In this document: positions 39,000 through 47,500 of the stretch, piece by piece | Numbering within the stretch: the first letter of the stretch is position 1 | Layout of the letters: every line of letters starts with the position of its first letter | Source of the DNA: a virus | Virus record (IMG/VR): IMGVR_UViG_3300021420_000044 | Span: 1-54,422 of that record | DNA length: 54,422 bases | Reading direction: 5' to 3' (one strand) | Notes under the pieces: generated by a model | Told to the model about the DNA's origin: nothing | Databases searched by the model: none | The model's input: only the letters and a program-made list of their open reading frames with translations | Translations under genes and position numbers: made by a program

Positions 39000-39590
39000 C
39001 TATCGTCTCCCCACTAGGAAATTCTCCGCGAACTCGCGGTACTCCCGCGCCCATTTCAGGCATTCCTCGTGCATCCCATCGTAGCGATACTGTGTAAGTG
39101 TATGATAACCAAACACTTCGCATAAATGGTCGCAGTATTTGCTCGTCGTTTCTCGCATCTGGAACACATGCCAGTCGAATCTGTCGGCCTCGGTCATGTC
39201 GAGGTAGAAACGCCACTGTAAGCCGTCTAGGTAGCGTTCTGGCTCGAACTGCTCGGTCGTCTTGAGGTCTGACACGATTTTGGCGTCTATCGCGTCCACT
39301 CGACCTTTCACCAGCAGGCCGTCGTACTCCTTGGACATAGACACCTCCCGCAAGGTCGGAAGCGCCAGCTCCGCATCGCACAAGAATTGGAACACGTAGC
39401 CCATCGCCCCCAGGGAGTAGTGCTCCGACTCCTGAGCCTCTTCGATGGCATTGTGAAACGCCTCTCCAGCCACCATTTTGGGCGTCTGCTCCCGAACAAG
39501 AATCTTTGTCAGCAACCAGCCAACATCGAGGCCCTCTTCCTGCTTCCATGTGCGATACAGGTTGACGTTGGTGACCGACGTTTCTATCAT
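39000..39590 (-). CDS. PD-(D/E)XK nuclease (RecB/Cas4-like)
   Basis: 196 residues. GEAFHNAIE (His46), the motif VDAIDAKIVSDLKT with Asp99 and DxK at 108-110, and the following helix fit the RecB-type nuclease core. No Fe-S cysteine set is clear, so Cas4 itself is less likely. Its ATG overlaps the Sak4-like stop by four bases; the pair probably trims and anneals DNA ends. Confidence 0.8.
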   Translation of the reverse strand: MIETSVTNVNLYRTWKQEEGLDVGWLLTKILVREQTPKMVAGEAFHNAIEEAQESEHYSLGAMGYVFQFLCDAELALPTLREVSMSKEYDGLLVKGRVDAIDAKIVSDLKTTEQFEPERYLDGLQWRFYLDMTEADRFDWHVFQMRETTSKYCDHLCEVFGYHTLTQYRYDGMHEECLKWAREYREFAENFLVGRR

Positions 39591-40486
39591 GCGTTCACCT
39601 TCTCGGCCTTCGGCTCGTACACGCCGGCAGTCCGGTTGAACACGAGGCCCTTCTTAGTGGCGCGGGAATGCAGTAACATTTTCACGCTCATGCCAGCTTT
39701 GGTCGCTTCCGGCACGTAGTTGTTGAAGTCTGCCGCCGTCTTGCACTCCTCAATCGCAATCCGCCATTCGTCCAGCAAGTCGTGCTCGTCTTTCTGGACC
39801 GCGCTGAGATGGTTGATTTTCTCTTTGATTTGCGTAATCAGGCCAGCTAGGAAGCCGTCAGGCATCGGGTACGGAACCTCCAAGATGCCGAACTGAGCAG
39901 GATTCTTGCCGTAGGCGTTCTCTCGCGGCGAAAAGTCGAGCAAGTACCTCTTGCCCTCGATGTAGAGCTTAGCCATCGCATCCACAGACTTATAAATCTC
40001 CCCTTTCGATCCACCCTGAACGTCCAGACGCTCAATCACGTCATCCCCACGCCTCTGTTCGTCCATGTGGCACAGCAACACAACGTCTTTGCCGAATCCG
40101 TTCAGCATCTTCATCCATGCTGAGAACTTGGATTTTAGCTCTCCGTATCCCTGTAACGTGAGCGCCCCGCCACGCCCCAACTTAGGATTAGACGCGATGA
40201 TGGCAGTGGTCAGCTTATCGAGCGCACGCCCTGCCGTGTCCACAATTACCGTCGCGTATGGCTCCACATCGGCCTTTTGGATGGACTCCATATCCGACCA
40301 CGAACGCACGAGAACTGTATCCTTCCGATTCTTCGCCCGATACGAACCTTCGTCGGCGTCTAGGAGTAGCGGCCTCTCTGCCGTGTACCCCATCGTTGTC
40401 TTACCCAGGCCGGGAGCGGAGTACAAACATACATTTACCCTGTCCACCGTGACCGGCTCACTCGCTTTGGTGATTCGTAGGCTCAT
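39587..40486 (-). CDS. Sak4-like RecA-fold ATPase
   Basis: 299 residues. Walker A is SAPGLGKTT (23-31) and Walker B is ATVIVDTAGR (around 78-87). VVLLCHMDEQ later fits motif 3. This AAA_24 or Sak4 type acts as a single-strand annealing recombinase with nuclease and SSB partners. It heads the recombination operon after the ribbon-helix-helix gene; ATGA overlaps on both sides. Confidence 0.8.
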   Translation of the reverse strand: MSLRITKASEPVTVDRVNVCLYSAPGLGKTTMGYTAERPLLLDADEGSYRAKNRKDTVLVRSWSDMESIQKADVEPYATVIVDTAGRALDKLTTAIIASNPKLGRGGALTLQGYGELKSKFSAWMKMLNGFGKDVVLLCHMDEQRRGDDVIERLDVQGGSKGEIYKSVDAMAKLYIEGKRYLLDFSPRENAYGKNPAQFGILEVPYPMPDGFLAGLITQIKEKINHLSAVQKDEHDLLDEWRIAIEECKTAADFNNYVPEATKAGMSVKMLLHSRATKKGLVFNRTAGVYEPKAEKVNA

Positions 40487-40632
40487 TTGTGATTCCTCCC
40501 CGTGACCGCTCTTTCCATTATCTCAATCAGGAATTGCGACACGCTCTTGCCGCCAACAGCAGCAGCAGCCTTGACTTTCCGCCACAACTCGACTGGTATA
40601 TTGCGGACGTTGATTATCTGTTTAGCTTCCAT
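40483..40632 (-). CDS. Ribbon-helix-helix regulator, 49 residues
   Basis: Starts MEAKQIINVRNIPVELWRKV, with a beta strand then two helices (VGGKSVSQFLIEIMER), the Arc/MetJ/CopG-type fold. It lacks a Shine-Dalgarno site; the -10 lies seven bases before the ATG. Likely represses its own promoter and so the operon. Confidence 0.7.
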   Translation of the reverse strand: MEAKQIINVRNIPVELWRKVKAAAAVGGKSVSQFLIEIMERAVTGRNHK

Positions 40633-40639
40633 GTGGGAG

Positions 40640-40669
40640 ACAATACGACATGCTAATCATGCTTGTCAA
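40640..40669 (-). promoter_or_regulatory. Leftward promoter of recombination operon
   Basis: On the minus strand TTGACA (40669-40664), 18 bases, TATTGT (40645-40640), then seven bases to the ATG of the ribbon-helix-helix gene. The spacer includes GCATGATTAGCATG, a repeated GCATG that could be an operator. Confidence 0.6.
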
Positions 40670-40685
40670 GATAATAATGATTGCA

Positions 40686-40716
40686 TAATGAAAAGCCGCC
40701 CTGGGAAAAGGCGGCT
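40686..40716 (-). terminator. Terminator of the late leftward operon
   Basis: On the minus strand AGCCGCC, nine-base loop, GGCGGCT, then TTTTCATTA. A good intrinsic terminator 67 bases after the last lysis-block gene and before the next operon promoter. Confidence 0.75.
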
Positions 40717-40782
40717 CTGAGGTGAAGCGGTATAGGGGTGACTCGAATCTATCAGGCGTTCAGATTCATTGTCGGTACGCTG

Positions 40783-41532
40783 TCAGACTTTCATAGCTGC
40801 TAGGTCAGCTTGCAGTGTGGCTAGGTCCAGCCCGCCAGGAGTGCGCTGCGTAGCTTGATTGATAAATTGCGGGGTGATAATCACGTATTCCTCATCTATA
40901 CAGTTCGCTTCCCAATCGTTCGATGCTTTCTGGTCCCACTTCGCCCAACTCTCGTAATCGCTCCCCGCTGCCCCGTAGCCGCATCGTAATATTGCATGAC
41001 CACCCTCTATCGGGCTATCAGGAATGTATTCCCACGGCTGTCCTGCCGCGAATTGTTCTTGAGCACTTGCCGGTAACTGAACGCCGACCAGCGTCATGCC
41101 GAACAAATCCACACCGAGCTTGCGATGAACGAGATTCGTGTGGTCTATCTGCGCCCATGCAAGAATCTTGTGACCGCCAATTCCTACATCCTTCCAATAT
41201 GCGAGAGCATCAGTCATCGCCGTGCCGTCGTCGTTAGCTCCCGTCAGCGGATCAAAGCCTGTCACGGCACTGTAGCCTGCTAGTACTTCTTGCAAGGTTG
41301 GGACAACTATCGGTCCAGTGTGAACGCTGGTCAGAATAAGCGCGTTCGCACACATTGCCCAAACGCAGTCCGAGTAATCAGAATTTCCATACATCTGCTT
41401 GGCAGACGCGGGAACGGCATATTCTCTCCAGACTTTGTGTGCTGGCTCCGGCAGTTCTCCTGTCAGGTATCGTGCGAAGTCCAGCGTTGCTGGATGCGGG
41501 CGTGGGTCTAATTTACCGAGCTTCAGTGGCAT
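40783..41532 (-). CDS. Papain/C39-like cysteine peptidase
   Basis: 249 residues. MYGNSDYSDCVWAMCANAL carries the likely catalytic Cys56 in a QxxxGxC-like context, and EGGHAILRCGYG supplies His179, followed by an Asp/Asn-containing YESWAKWDQK. This is the layout of papain-like and C39 peptidases, which in phages often cleave peptidoglycan cross-links or modify host protein. It has no signal. Last gene before the terminator. Overlaps the upstream membrane gene by 20 bases. Confidence 0.65.
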   Translation of the reverse strand: MPLKLGKLDPRPHPATLDFARYLTGELPEPAHKVWREYAVPASAKQMYGNSDYSDCVWAMCANALILTSVHTGPIVVPTLQEVLAGYSAVTGFDPLTGANDDGTAMTDALAYWKDVGIGGHKILAWAQIDHTNLVHRKLGVDLFGMTLVGVQLPASAQEQFAAGQPWEYIPDSPIEGGHAILRCGYGAAGSDYESWAKWDQKASNDWEANCIDEEYVIITPQFINQATQRTPGGLDLATLQADLAAMKV

Positions 41533-41695
41533 TGTTTGCTCTCTCGTACTTTATGTACGTGAACCAACTTATTGGCCAGACTTCATACAGGCCGAAGCGG
41601 AAAATAACGTTGAGCCAGAGCCACATTGGCACCCATTTACGCTTGCTGCCAACCTTCACCAAATCCTCGAAGTCAAAGAATTCAGTGTGCTTCAT
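41513..41695 (-). CDS. Small membrane protein, 60 residues
   Basis: One Trp/Leu/Phe-rich hydrophobic segment (WVPMWLWLNVIFRFGL) preceded by acidic and basic residues. Coupled by ATGA to the Tat-signal gene. Could be a spanin or accessory holin. Confidence 0.5.
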   Translation of the reverse strand: MKHTEFFDFEDLVKVGSKRKWVPMWLWLNVIFRFGLYEVWPISWFTYIKYERANNATEAR

Positions 41696-42306
41696 CGAAT
41701 TGCCAACTGTGGATAGCCGTTCTGTTCAAGGAGCGCATTGAATCGCTTCTTAAACTGCGCCGGCGTGAGTTTCAAAGTCGGAACTGTAAGCCGTTTCGGA
41801 TTCTCAGCAGCGGCTTTCAATGCTGGCGTAGGAGCAGGAGCCGGTAGCTGCGTAGCGAAGCCCTGTAGAGTTGAGATGATGATTCCTAGCAAGCCCTGGA
41901 CCAGCGCAGCCAGCTTGCCATCTGGAATTTGCAAGTCGCTCCAGAATGTCTGAATGTTGGCTTCGAGCGATGCCAGTGCGGCAGAAATTTTGCCTAGCAG
42001 CGTTGTCTTGTCCCCAGGATTGTTGTTGTAGTTCGTCACTGCTACTTGCAAGTCAGCGAATCCTGCTTTCACCAGCGCAATGATGGCATCGAGCGCAGGG
42101 GCGCTTCCTAGCGGCAATACTCCAGCGCCAGTAAGCAAGTCCACCACGGCCTGAAATGCTTGCAGACCCACGCCAACGTACTTCAGAATCGCGGCGAACA
42201 CTGTGCCGAACGTACACGCTGTTTCCAGCACTGTGCTGCCAAGAGTTGAAGCTAGGGCTACGGCTCCCAAAGATAACTGCGCAAAACTGCGACGTGATGT
42301 GTTCAT
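41692..42306 (-). CDS. Tat-signal exported helical protein, 204 residues
   Basis: From the ATG at 42306, which overlaps the endolysin stop by four bases; an ATG nine codons earlier is less likely. Residues 1-30 carry SRRSFAQLSLGAVALAST, a twin-arginine (SRRSF) signal, ending near ETA. The mature part is Ala/Leu-rich helical (about 45-190), with Pro linkers. Position in the lysis block suggests a periplasmic lysis or envelope protein; no known family. Confidence 0.65.
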   Translation of the reverse strand: MNTSRRSFAQLSLGAVALASTLGSTVLETACTFGTVFAAILKYVGVGLQAFQAVVDLLTGAGVLPLGSAPALDAIIALVKAGFADLQVAVTNYNNNPGDKTTLLGKISAALASLEANIQTFWSDLQIPDGKLAALVQGLLGIIISTLQGFATQLPAPAPTPALKAAAENPKRLTVPTLKLTPAQFKKRFNALLEQNGYPQLAIR

Positions 42307-42800
42307 AAGTTCTCCCTGTCCAGAGCTGCCCATACTGCGGGGTATCCACCAGTCATAAACAGATGCCGTACTTCATCGGTCGGTTCGCTTTCGGGCCAGT
42401 GACCGTTCATTTGGAAGTGGGGTGCGTCTACAAATGTACGCCAAAACGCACCAGATACCAGCCCTAAATCTCGTCCTTTAGTTTCCATCAACCGCCACAC
42501 TGGATGCGATGCGTTCCAATCAGGAGAGTATGGTTGTCCAGGTCCGAACTGAGATGGAGCACAGTCAACGGCTAGGCCGAAGCAATGGAAACTGTATCCG
42601 CCTTGTACATTTGTGATTATGCTTCCGCGTGTAGTGCGGCCCTGAGCGTAGAGAACGTCTTGCTGTATCCAAGTCCGCAATCCTTGGACAACGCGAATCA
42701 AGATGCCCTGCGACTCCAGTGTTGAAGCCAGCACGACAATCTTGTCCGCGAGTCCAGGATAAACCGATTGCAATTTCGTGATTGAAACCGGGTCAAGCAT
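42303..42800 (-). CDS. M15-type peptidoglycan peptidase (endolysin)
   Basis: 165 residues. SFHCFGLAVDC gives His72 and Asp79, and DAPHFQM gives His128, the three zinc ligands of the M15 family (VanY, T5 endolysin-like L-alanyl-D-glutamate peptidases). Arg42 matches the conserved pocket. It cuts peptide stems of peptidoglycan and has no cell-wall-binding domain or signal, so it needs holin help. Main lysis enzyme. Confidence 0.85.
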   Translation of the reverse strand: MLDPVSITKLQSVYPGLADKIVVLASTLESQGILIRVVQGLRTWIQQDVLYAQGRTTRGSIITNVQGGYSFHCFGLAVDCAPSQFGPGQPYSPDWNASHPVWRLMETKGRDLGLVSGAFWRTFVDAPHFQMNGHWPESEPTDEVRHLFMTGGYPAVWAALDRENL

Positions 42801-42807
42801 GTTCAGT

Positions 42808-43431
42808 CTACGGCTCTGTCAGTGCAAGTACGAACTTACTTGCCACTCCCGGAGGAGCTGGCGTTACGTCCAAGCCCTGACTGACTTCCGTCTCTGGTGC
42901 CGTCTGCCCATCCAAGCCGCTGGCAATCGTCGCTGCAACGGTCAGGCCCGTAGGCAGCGGACTCGGAGGCGGCGTAGGCAGAGTTACCGTAATCAGGCAA
43001 GTCTTGCCGTCAGCCGATGGCGCTAGCGTCAGTACGGATGGCCCAGGAGTCGCGTCACTCGCGGCCCAGGTCGCCGTCGCTGCGGTTGATGGTACGTTAG
43101 TGGTTACGTTACCCGAGGCGTCTTCAAAAACAATCGCTGCGGTCGCTGTGCCGTTGGGTAAAATCGTGATGTCGAGAGCGTTTACTGCCCGTGCTTTGCC
43201 TGCCATTGGTAATACTCCTTTTGTAAGTTGAATGCTAAATCGGGCCGCTGGAGGTGGAGCTAAAGCGAGTTGGAGTTGCGCTACTGCCGCTTGCAATTCG
43301 AGAATGTCTTCGTGCAAGTCTACAAGTCGGTCTGCATTCGCACGTTCTTCTTCGAGAATCGTGCGCAGCGCTTTCATTATGTTTTCAGTGTTGTCGAATA
43401 TCCGTTCTTCCTCGGCGGATAACCAGCTCAT
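42808..43431 (-). CDS. Coiled-coil plus Ig-like protein, 207 residues
   Basis: Residues 1-60 are charged helix (ERIFDNTENIMKALRTILEE). The rest has Ala/Val/Thr/Pro beta repeats with Asp-Gly-Lys turns, like one or two Ig-like domains (residues about 80-205). AAGGTGAAGCT precedes the ATG. No signal. Could be a virion appendage or a cell-wall binding partner of the endolysin. Confidence 0.5.
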   Translation of the reverse strand: MSWLSAEEERIFDNTENIMKALRTILEEERANADRLVDLHEDILELQAAVAQLQLALAPPPAARFSIQLTKGVLPMAGKARAVNALDITILPNGTATAAIVFEDASGNVTTNVPSTAATATWAASDATPGPSVLTLAPSADGKTCLITVTLPTPPPSPLPTGLTVAATIASGLDGQTAPETEVSQGLDVTPAPPGVASKFVLALTEP

Positions 43432-43476
43432 AGCTTCACCTTTTGCGGAGTCTCGATTCTTTCAGCACTTCACACC

Positions 43477-43623
43477 TCAGTCTGTGCGATTTTGCTCAGC
43501 GCGTTTTCGCTGCAACTCGACAATGCGTTCCATGACTTTCTCGGTCAAAGATGTATCCAATCCCACTTTGAGACACGAGTAGAGATATTCCAACTCGGCC
43601 TCGATTTCTTCGTCCCTGTCCAC
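43477..43623 (-). CDS. Small acidic helical protein, 48 residues
   Basis: From a GTG (MDRDEEIEAELEYLYSCL). Compact charged helix with VMERIVELQRKRAEQNR at the end. The ribosome site is poor. It fills the gap between the coiled-coil gene and the holin-like genes. Confidence 0.45.
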   Translation of the reverse strand: MDRDEEIEAELEYLYSCLKVGLDTSLTEKVMERIVELQRKRAEQNRTD

Positions 43624-43643
43624 AAATCATCACTTTTCATTGT

Positions 43644-44012
43644 TCACGAGGGTCGCGGGGGGGGGGTGGTCACCGCATCTACTTGTGCCTGCCGTTGCAA
43701 GTGAATCTCTAGAATGCTCTCAGCTTCATGCACAGCCACGTCAGCAGCTTTAGCGGCAGCTATGTCAGCATCGGCTTTGGTCTGAACTGCCAACCGATGC
43801 AGAGCGACCGCCGCCGTACGCAGGGCCACAACATTCAGCTTTAATTGAGCGCCCATGCTGCTATTGGATAGCGTGTGAGTCGCTTCGCCAGTCTCCTTGA
43901 TGCTTTCTAACGTCTTGGTTCTGGCTTTTTGCGCGATTCGGTCAAGAATGCCATTAAAGGCCGTGACCACGGCCAACGATAAAAGCCCAACAGTGTTCCC
44001 CGAGAGTTCCAT
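43644..44012 (-). CDS. Single-pass membrane coiled-coil protein
   Basis: 122 residues from the ATG at 44012 (MELSGNTVGLLSLAVVT); a GVV frame upstream is also open. One membrane helix (about residues 6-26) then an Ala/Lys/Glu-rich coiled-coil (about 60-105). A C-terminal tract of C10 encodes PPP. Could be a spanin or holin accessory. Confidence 0.5.
   Translation of the reverse strand: MELSGNTVGLLSLAVVTAFNGILDRIAQKARTKTLESIKETGEATHTLSNSSMGAQLKLNVVALRTAAVALHRLAVQTKADADIAAAKAADVAVHEAESILEIHLQRQAQVDAVTTPPPRPS
43657..43666. repeat. G10 homopolymer near the end of a membrane gene
   Basis: Ten identical bases in the reading frame shortly before the stop. Slip-prone in replication; could be a real variable tract or an assembly artefact. 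Confidence 0.6.
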
Positions 44013-44060
44013 GCCAACAACCCTCACCATATAGATTTGCCCACGCTACCCATCCCTTTG

Positions 44061-44231
44061 TCACTCCACGAGAAACGACAGCGTGAAGCAGAAGAGGCCC
44101 CAAGCTATCATGCGTCCGCGCCACGGCCATTCAGCAGGAGCAGGCGACCACGGACCACCGAGGCCAGCGAGCAGAAACAATAAACACGCCAGAATCAACA
44201 GAATCAGCTTGAACGGTGCTTTCATGTGCAT
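44061..44231 (-). CDS. Small two-helix membrane protein, 56 residues
   Basis: Starts MHMKAPFKLILLILACLLFL (the ATG two codons later is possible) with AGGAGGAGGAT before it. Two hydrophobic segments with a short Pro/Trp loop: a candidate class II holin. Confidence 0.6.
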   Translation of the reverse strand: MHMKAPFKLILLILACLLFLLAGLGGPWSPAPAEWPWRGRMIAWGLFCFTLSFLVE

Positions 44232-44240
44232 ATCCTCCTC

Positions 44241-44549
44241 CTACGATTTTAAGCTACTCTTTGATGCCACAATCGGGACTGGCGGTGGCAGCGGCGGTAC
44301 GCCTACATCATGGCCTGCGCTGGCCTCTACTTCCGCAACGGTGCTATGCACTTGGCGGTCTTTCGCGTTGATTCCAAGCATCAATCCGCCGAGACTGATT
44401 GATAGCGTCAGCGCGAACATCACCCATTTGCCAAGCGTAATGTTGGTTGCCAGAGCCGCCGCAATTATGAGCGGAGGAACAGCAGCTAATATTCCCCCTA
44501 TGGAAGTTCTGTAGCTAGGCCCAAACCACTTGGTTAGAAGTTCGCCCAT
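44241..44549 (-). CDS. Two-helix holin-like protein, 102 residues
   Basis: From the ATG at 44549 (MGELLTKWFGPSYRTSIGG), with TAGGAGGCAAT before it; the longer frame upstream lies inside the beta-helix gene. Membrane segments are IGGILAAVPPLIIAAALA and KWVMFALTLSISLGGLML; a Pro-rich tail follows. Likely opens the membrane for the endolysin. Confidence 0.65.
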   Translation of the reverse strand: MGELLTKWFGPSYRTSIGGILAAVPPLIIAAALATNITLGKWVMFALTLSISLGGLMLGINAKDRQVHSTVAEVEASAGHDVGVPPLPPPVPIVASKSSLKS

Positions 44550-44557
44550 ATTGCCTC

Positions 44558-47500
44558 CTACTGCAAAGCCGCAACGTATAAATCCGCTCTCGCATGTCCT
44601 GCCGAATCGCTTCCCTCGCTCCCCAGATGGGTGCTCACCCAGGCAAACATGTCTCCCCGAGGCGAGACAATTCCAATACTCTCCTGCGCTCCAAAGCCGA
44701 AGTCTCCACCATTGGTGCAGTGCGCGTGTGAAGCGTCTCCACAACTGAACGTGTGCGCGATTCGGGCCACTTTATTTGTGGCTGGCACTCCGTTTGTAAA
44801 CCACACCATAATCTCGTTGTTGTACGGATTCGGGTTGTACACGCCGCCATTTGCCACCGTGGTTAGGTCGGAGGCGCATATCCAAGGCAGGGTATCGTCC
44901 ATCGTTCCGTTGTTGTTGTGCGGCCATGAACAGTGCTGGTCTTGGATGGCGAGAGCGTTCATGTACTTGGTAAACGAATTTAAGTTCGATAGCGGCCTGA
45001 TGGATGGCCCACCTAGAGGAGCGTTACCGGAAGCCGGAGTAAGCAGTTTGGCAATGCCTACCGATTCGTGCGCTCCGCATTGCAGACTGCCAGCGTTGTT
45101 ATTCGAGCACCACTTCGAGGTGCCCGCGTTCATGTTCACGAAGGCTGGCCCCGATGAGGCTATGCCAGCGCATCCCCCTATCGTCCAGACTCCTGCTTTG
45201 GCAATGTCAATGTAGGGATTCGAGGAATCGGCTCCTGCGAGAACGTCATGGATTCCGGCTCCATGTGCGCCGTCAGAGCCGTAACATTCCGTCGCGTCTG
45301 ATGGGAAAGTTCCCGCAGCGGGAGTGGAAGGACCGCAGCCTGAAGGGCAGTAAGCCCAATATTGTCCGGTGTGCGCATTGACGGTACGGCATCCACGAGT
45401 CCGGCTCCACTGAAATACCCAATCAGCGTCCCCCTGGGCGGTTGGCCCTAGTCCAATGGTGAAAGTGTCATCATCATCGGTGACGTTCAAGACGGAATGC
45501 CATGTCGCAGAGAATGGAACAGCATTCCAGCCAGGGCAAACGCCGGCTCCCATTAAATCGACTAGTTGCGACTCGGTGAACGCGGTATCGCTGGTCAGAT
45601 GCCCCTTCCAGATTTGGCTACCGGACTTGAAGCGGTAGAAATCCGTATCTGCCAGCCACGAAGTGTGAAAAGCTCCACCAGGCACCACATTCAAAGGCAA
45701 GCCCGTGTTGACGACTTGCGCCTTGCCGCCAGATAGGGCTATGTGCGCTAAATTCAGTGAGCCGCCAGCGATTGAGTACCAGAGGTACGTTCCGTTGGGA
45801 TAACTCCACTGATGGTCGTTGTCGCCGCCTGAAAGCGTAAAGTTGCCTACGGACGCCCCTCCGGCGATGGTTGTTCCATCTGAGGCGCGGCAGATTTGCT
45901 CCGTTCCCGGCGTATGCCCTGGAATGGTCAAATCTTCTTTGCAGGAATTTAAGCAGTCTCCAATGCACTTGTCAGGGAATGCGTAGTTCGATGCGCTGGC
46001 CGTGTTGACGCTTCCTGTGATATGCAGTTGGGTTGCCGAGTCGCACGAGCCAATCGTGAAAAGGATGGCGATTATCAGAATCTTATCCCCGACTACACAG
46101 TTTCCGCCGTTAAACTGGTCGCCAGCAGCCCAATTCACCGTCTGTGGAAACACGGTGTTCACTTGCCCACTCGGAGGCCGCGAGATGAACAAGGGCGCAA
46201 GCGTGCCTATCATGGGTAACGTGCTGTAGGAAGCTCCCAGATACAGTGGAGGGCCAAAACTGGCTCCAGCCTGAGAGCCGATGGCGAATGAACCAGAAAC
46301 GCAGTTCGTGTCGCAGCCTATGGCAGAAAAAGGTAAGACAAACTCATACGCTCCGCGGTCCCATGTTCCGTCTGCGCCTCGCGTATTACCTAATGGGTCA
46401 ATATCGTTTGCAGCTAATGTTGCATGTGTATTGGTGCCGTCGCTTAAAACGTGTCCGCTCGTGATTTCGCCTGCCAATAAGTAACTGTGCAGTGCCTGAT
46501 TAACGAATGGATCGCTTACTGAAGTCCAGACATGATCGTGAGTGTTGGGAGAAGACGGCGCGTTGCTGCCTAGATTAAGAAAAGTGTTGTAATCTTCGGT
46601 AGTTACTGCGCTGCTATCCCAAGTGCCAGCCGCTGCGGTGGTGTTATAAGCCAAATTATTGTAGGCCAGCCCTGTGCTGGTTACGCACCCGACACATCTC
46701 CAGCCCCAATGATTCGTATGGCTGGTCGTTCCGTCGCCTATGATGGTATTGTTAAGTATGAGGATGTTCGAGCAGCTTTGACCGTTATTGCCGCATGAGA
46801 AATTGCCATCCTGAATGCCGGTTCTGACGTATGGATTTCCGGGAGATAGTCCGAATATGTTGCCGTAAATATAAACGTTGGAAGTCGTTTCCACTGCTCC
46901 GCCGCGATACAAGACCACGAGATCGCCAGTTCCTTCAGTGTCAAGAAACCAGTTGTTAGCGAACGTGATGTTGTTGCTTCCGTCGTCCGCCCAACTCTCC
47001 GCGTGGAATCCATTAACATCGGTCGTCTCACGTTCAAAAGCGGTTCCACTTATGGTCGCCGTGTCCCACTGCGCGCTTATGATTCCGTTGGTAAAGTCGT
47101 GAACATAGCTGTCCGTGATAAATATGTTCGTACAGCCGGAACCCGGACTGCCAATCGTTCCGATGCACCGAACAAAGGCATCATCCGCCGCCGAGGCCAC
47201 AACTCCATTCACGGTACCGCTGCTGGATACGCTGGCGTTGGGGGTGCAGGATACGGGGTAAGTAAAATGCCGCGGGTCGGCGTTCGTGGCAATTTGTACG
47301 GCGGCGATATTGAAATTTCCGGATGAGACAGAAGCGACAGCGATCCACTGGCCGTTATAGATGTAATTATGAGCGCGCGTGGTCGCTAGCACTACTGTTG
47401 CGGTCGCACCACCAGCATCACATGCAATCGAGGAAATATTTGCCGTGTTTAGAGCCGATGCCTCGTTGTCCAGTTCTGGTCCGTAGTATTCAACGTTCTT

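Noticed and set aside
38947-39549. A 200-codon leftward frame over the RecB-like nuclease
   Set aside because: It is antiphase to the nuclease, whose catalytic motifs are clear; the composition (Gly/Arg/Cys-rich) is that of a shadow frame.
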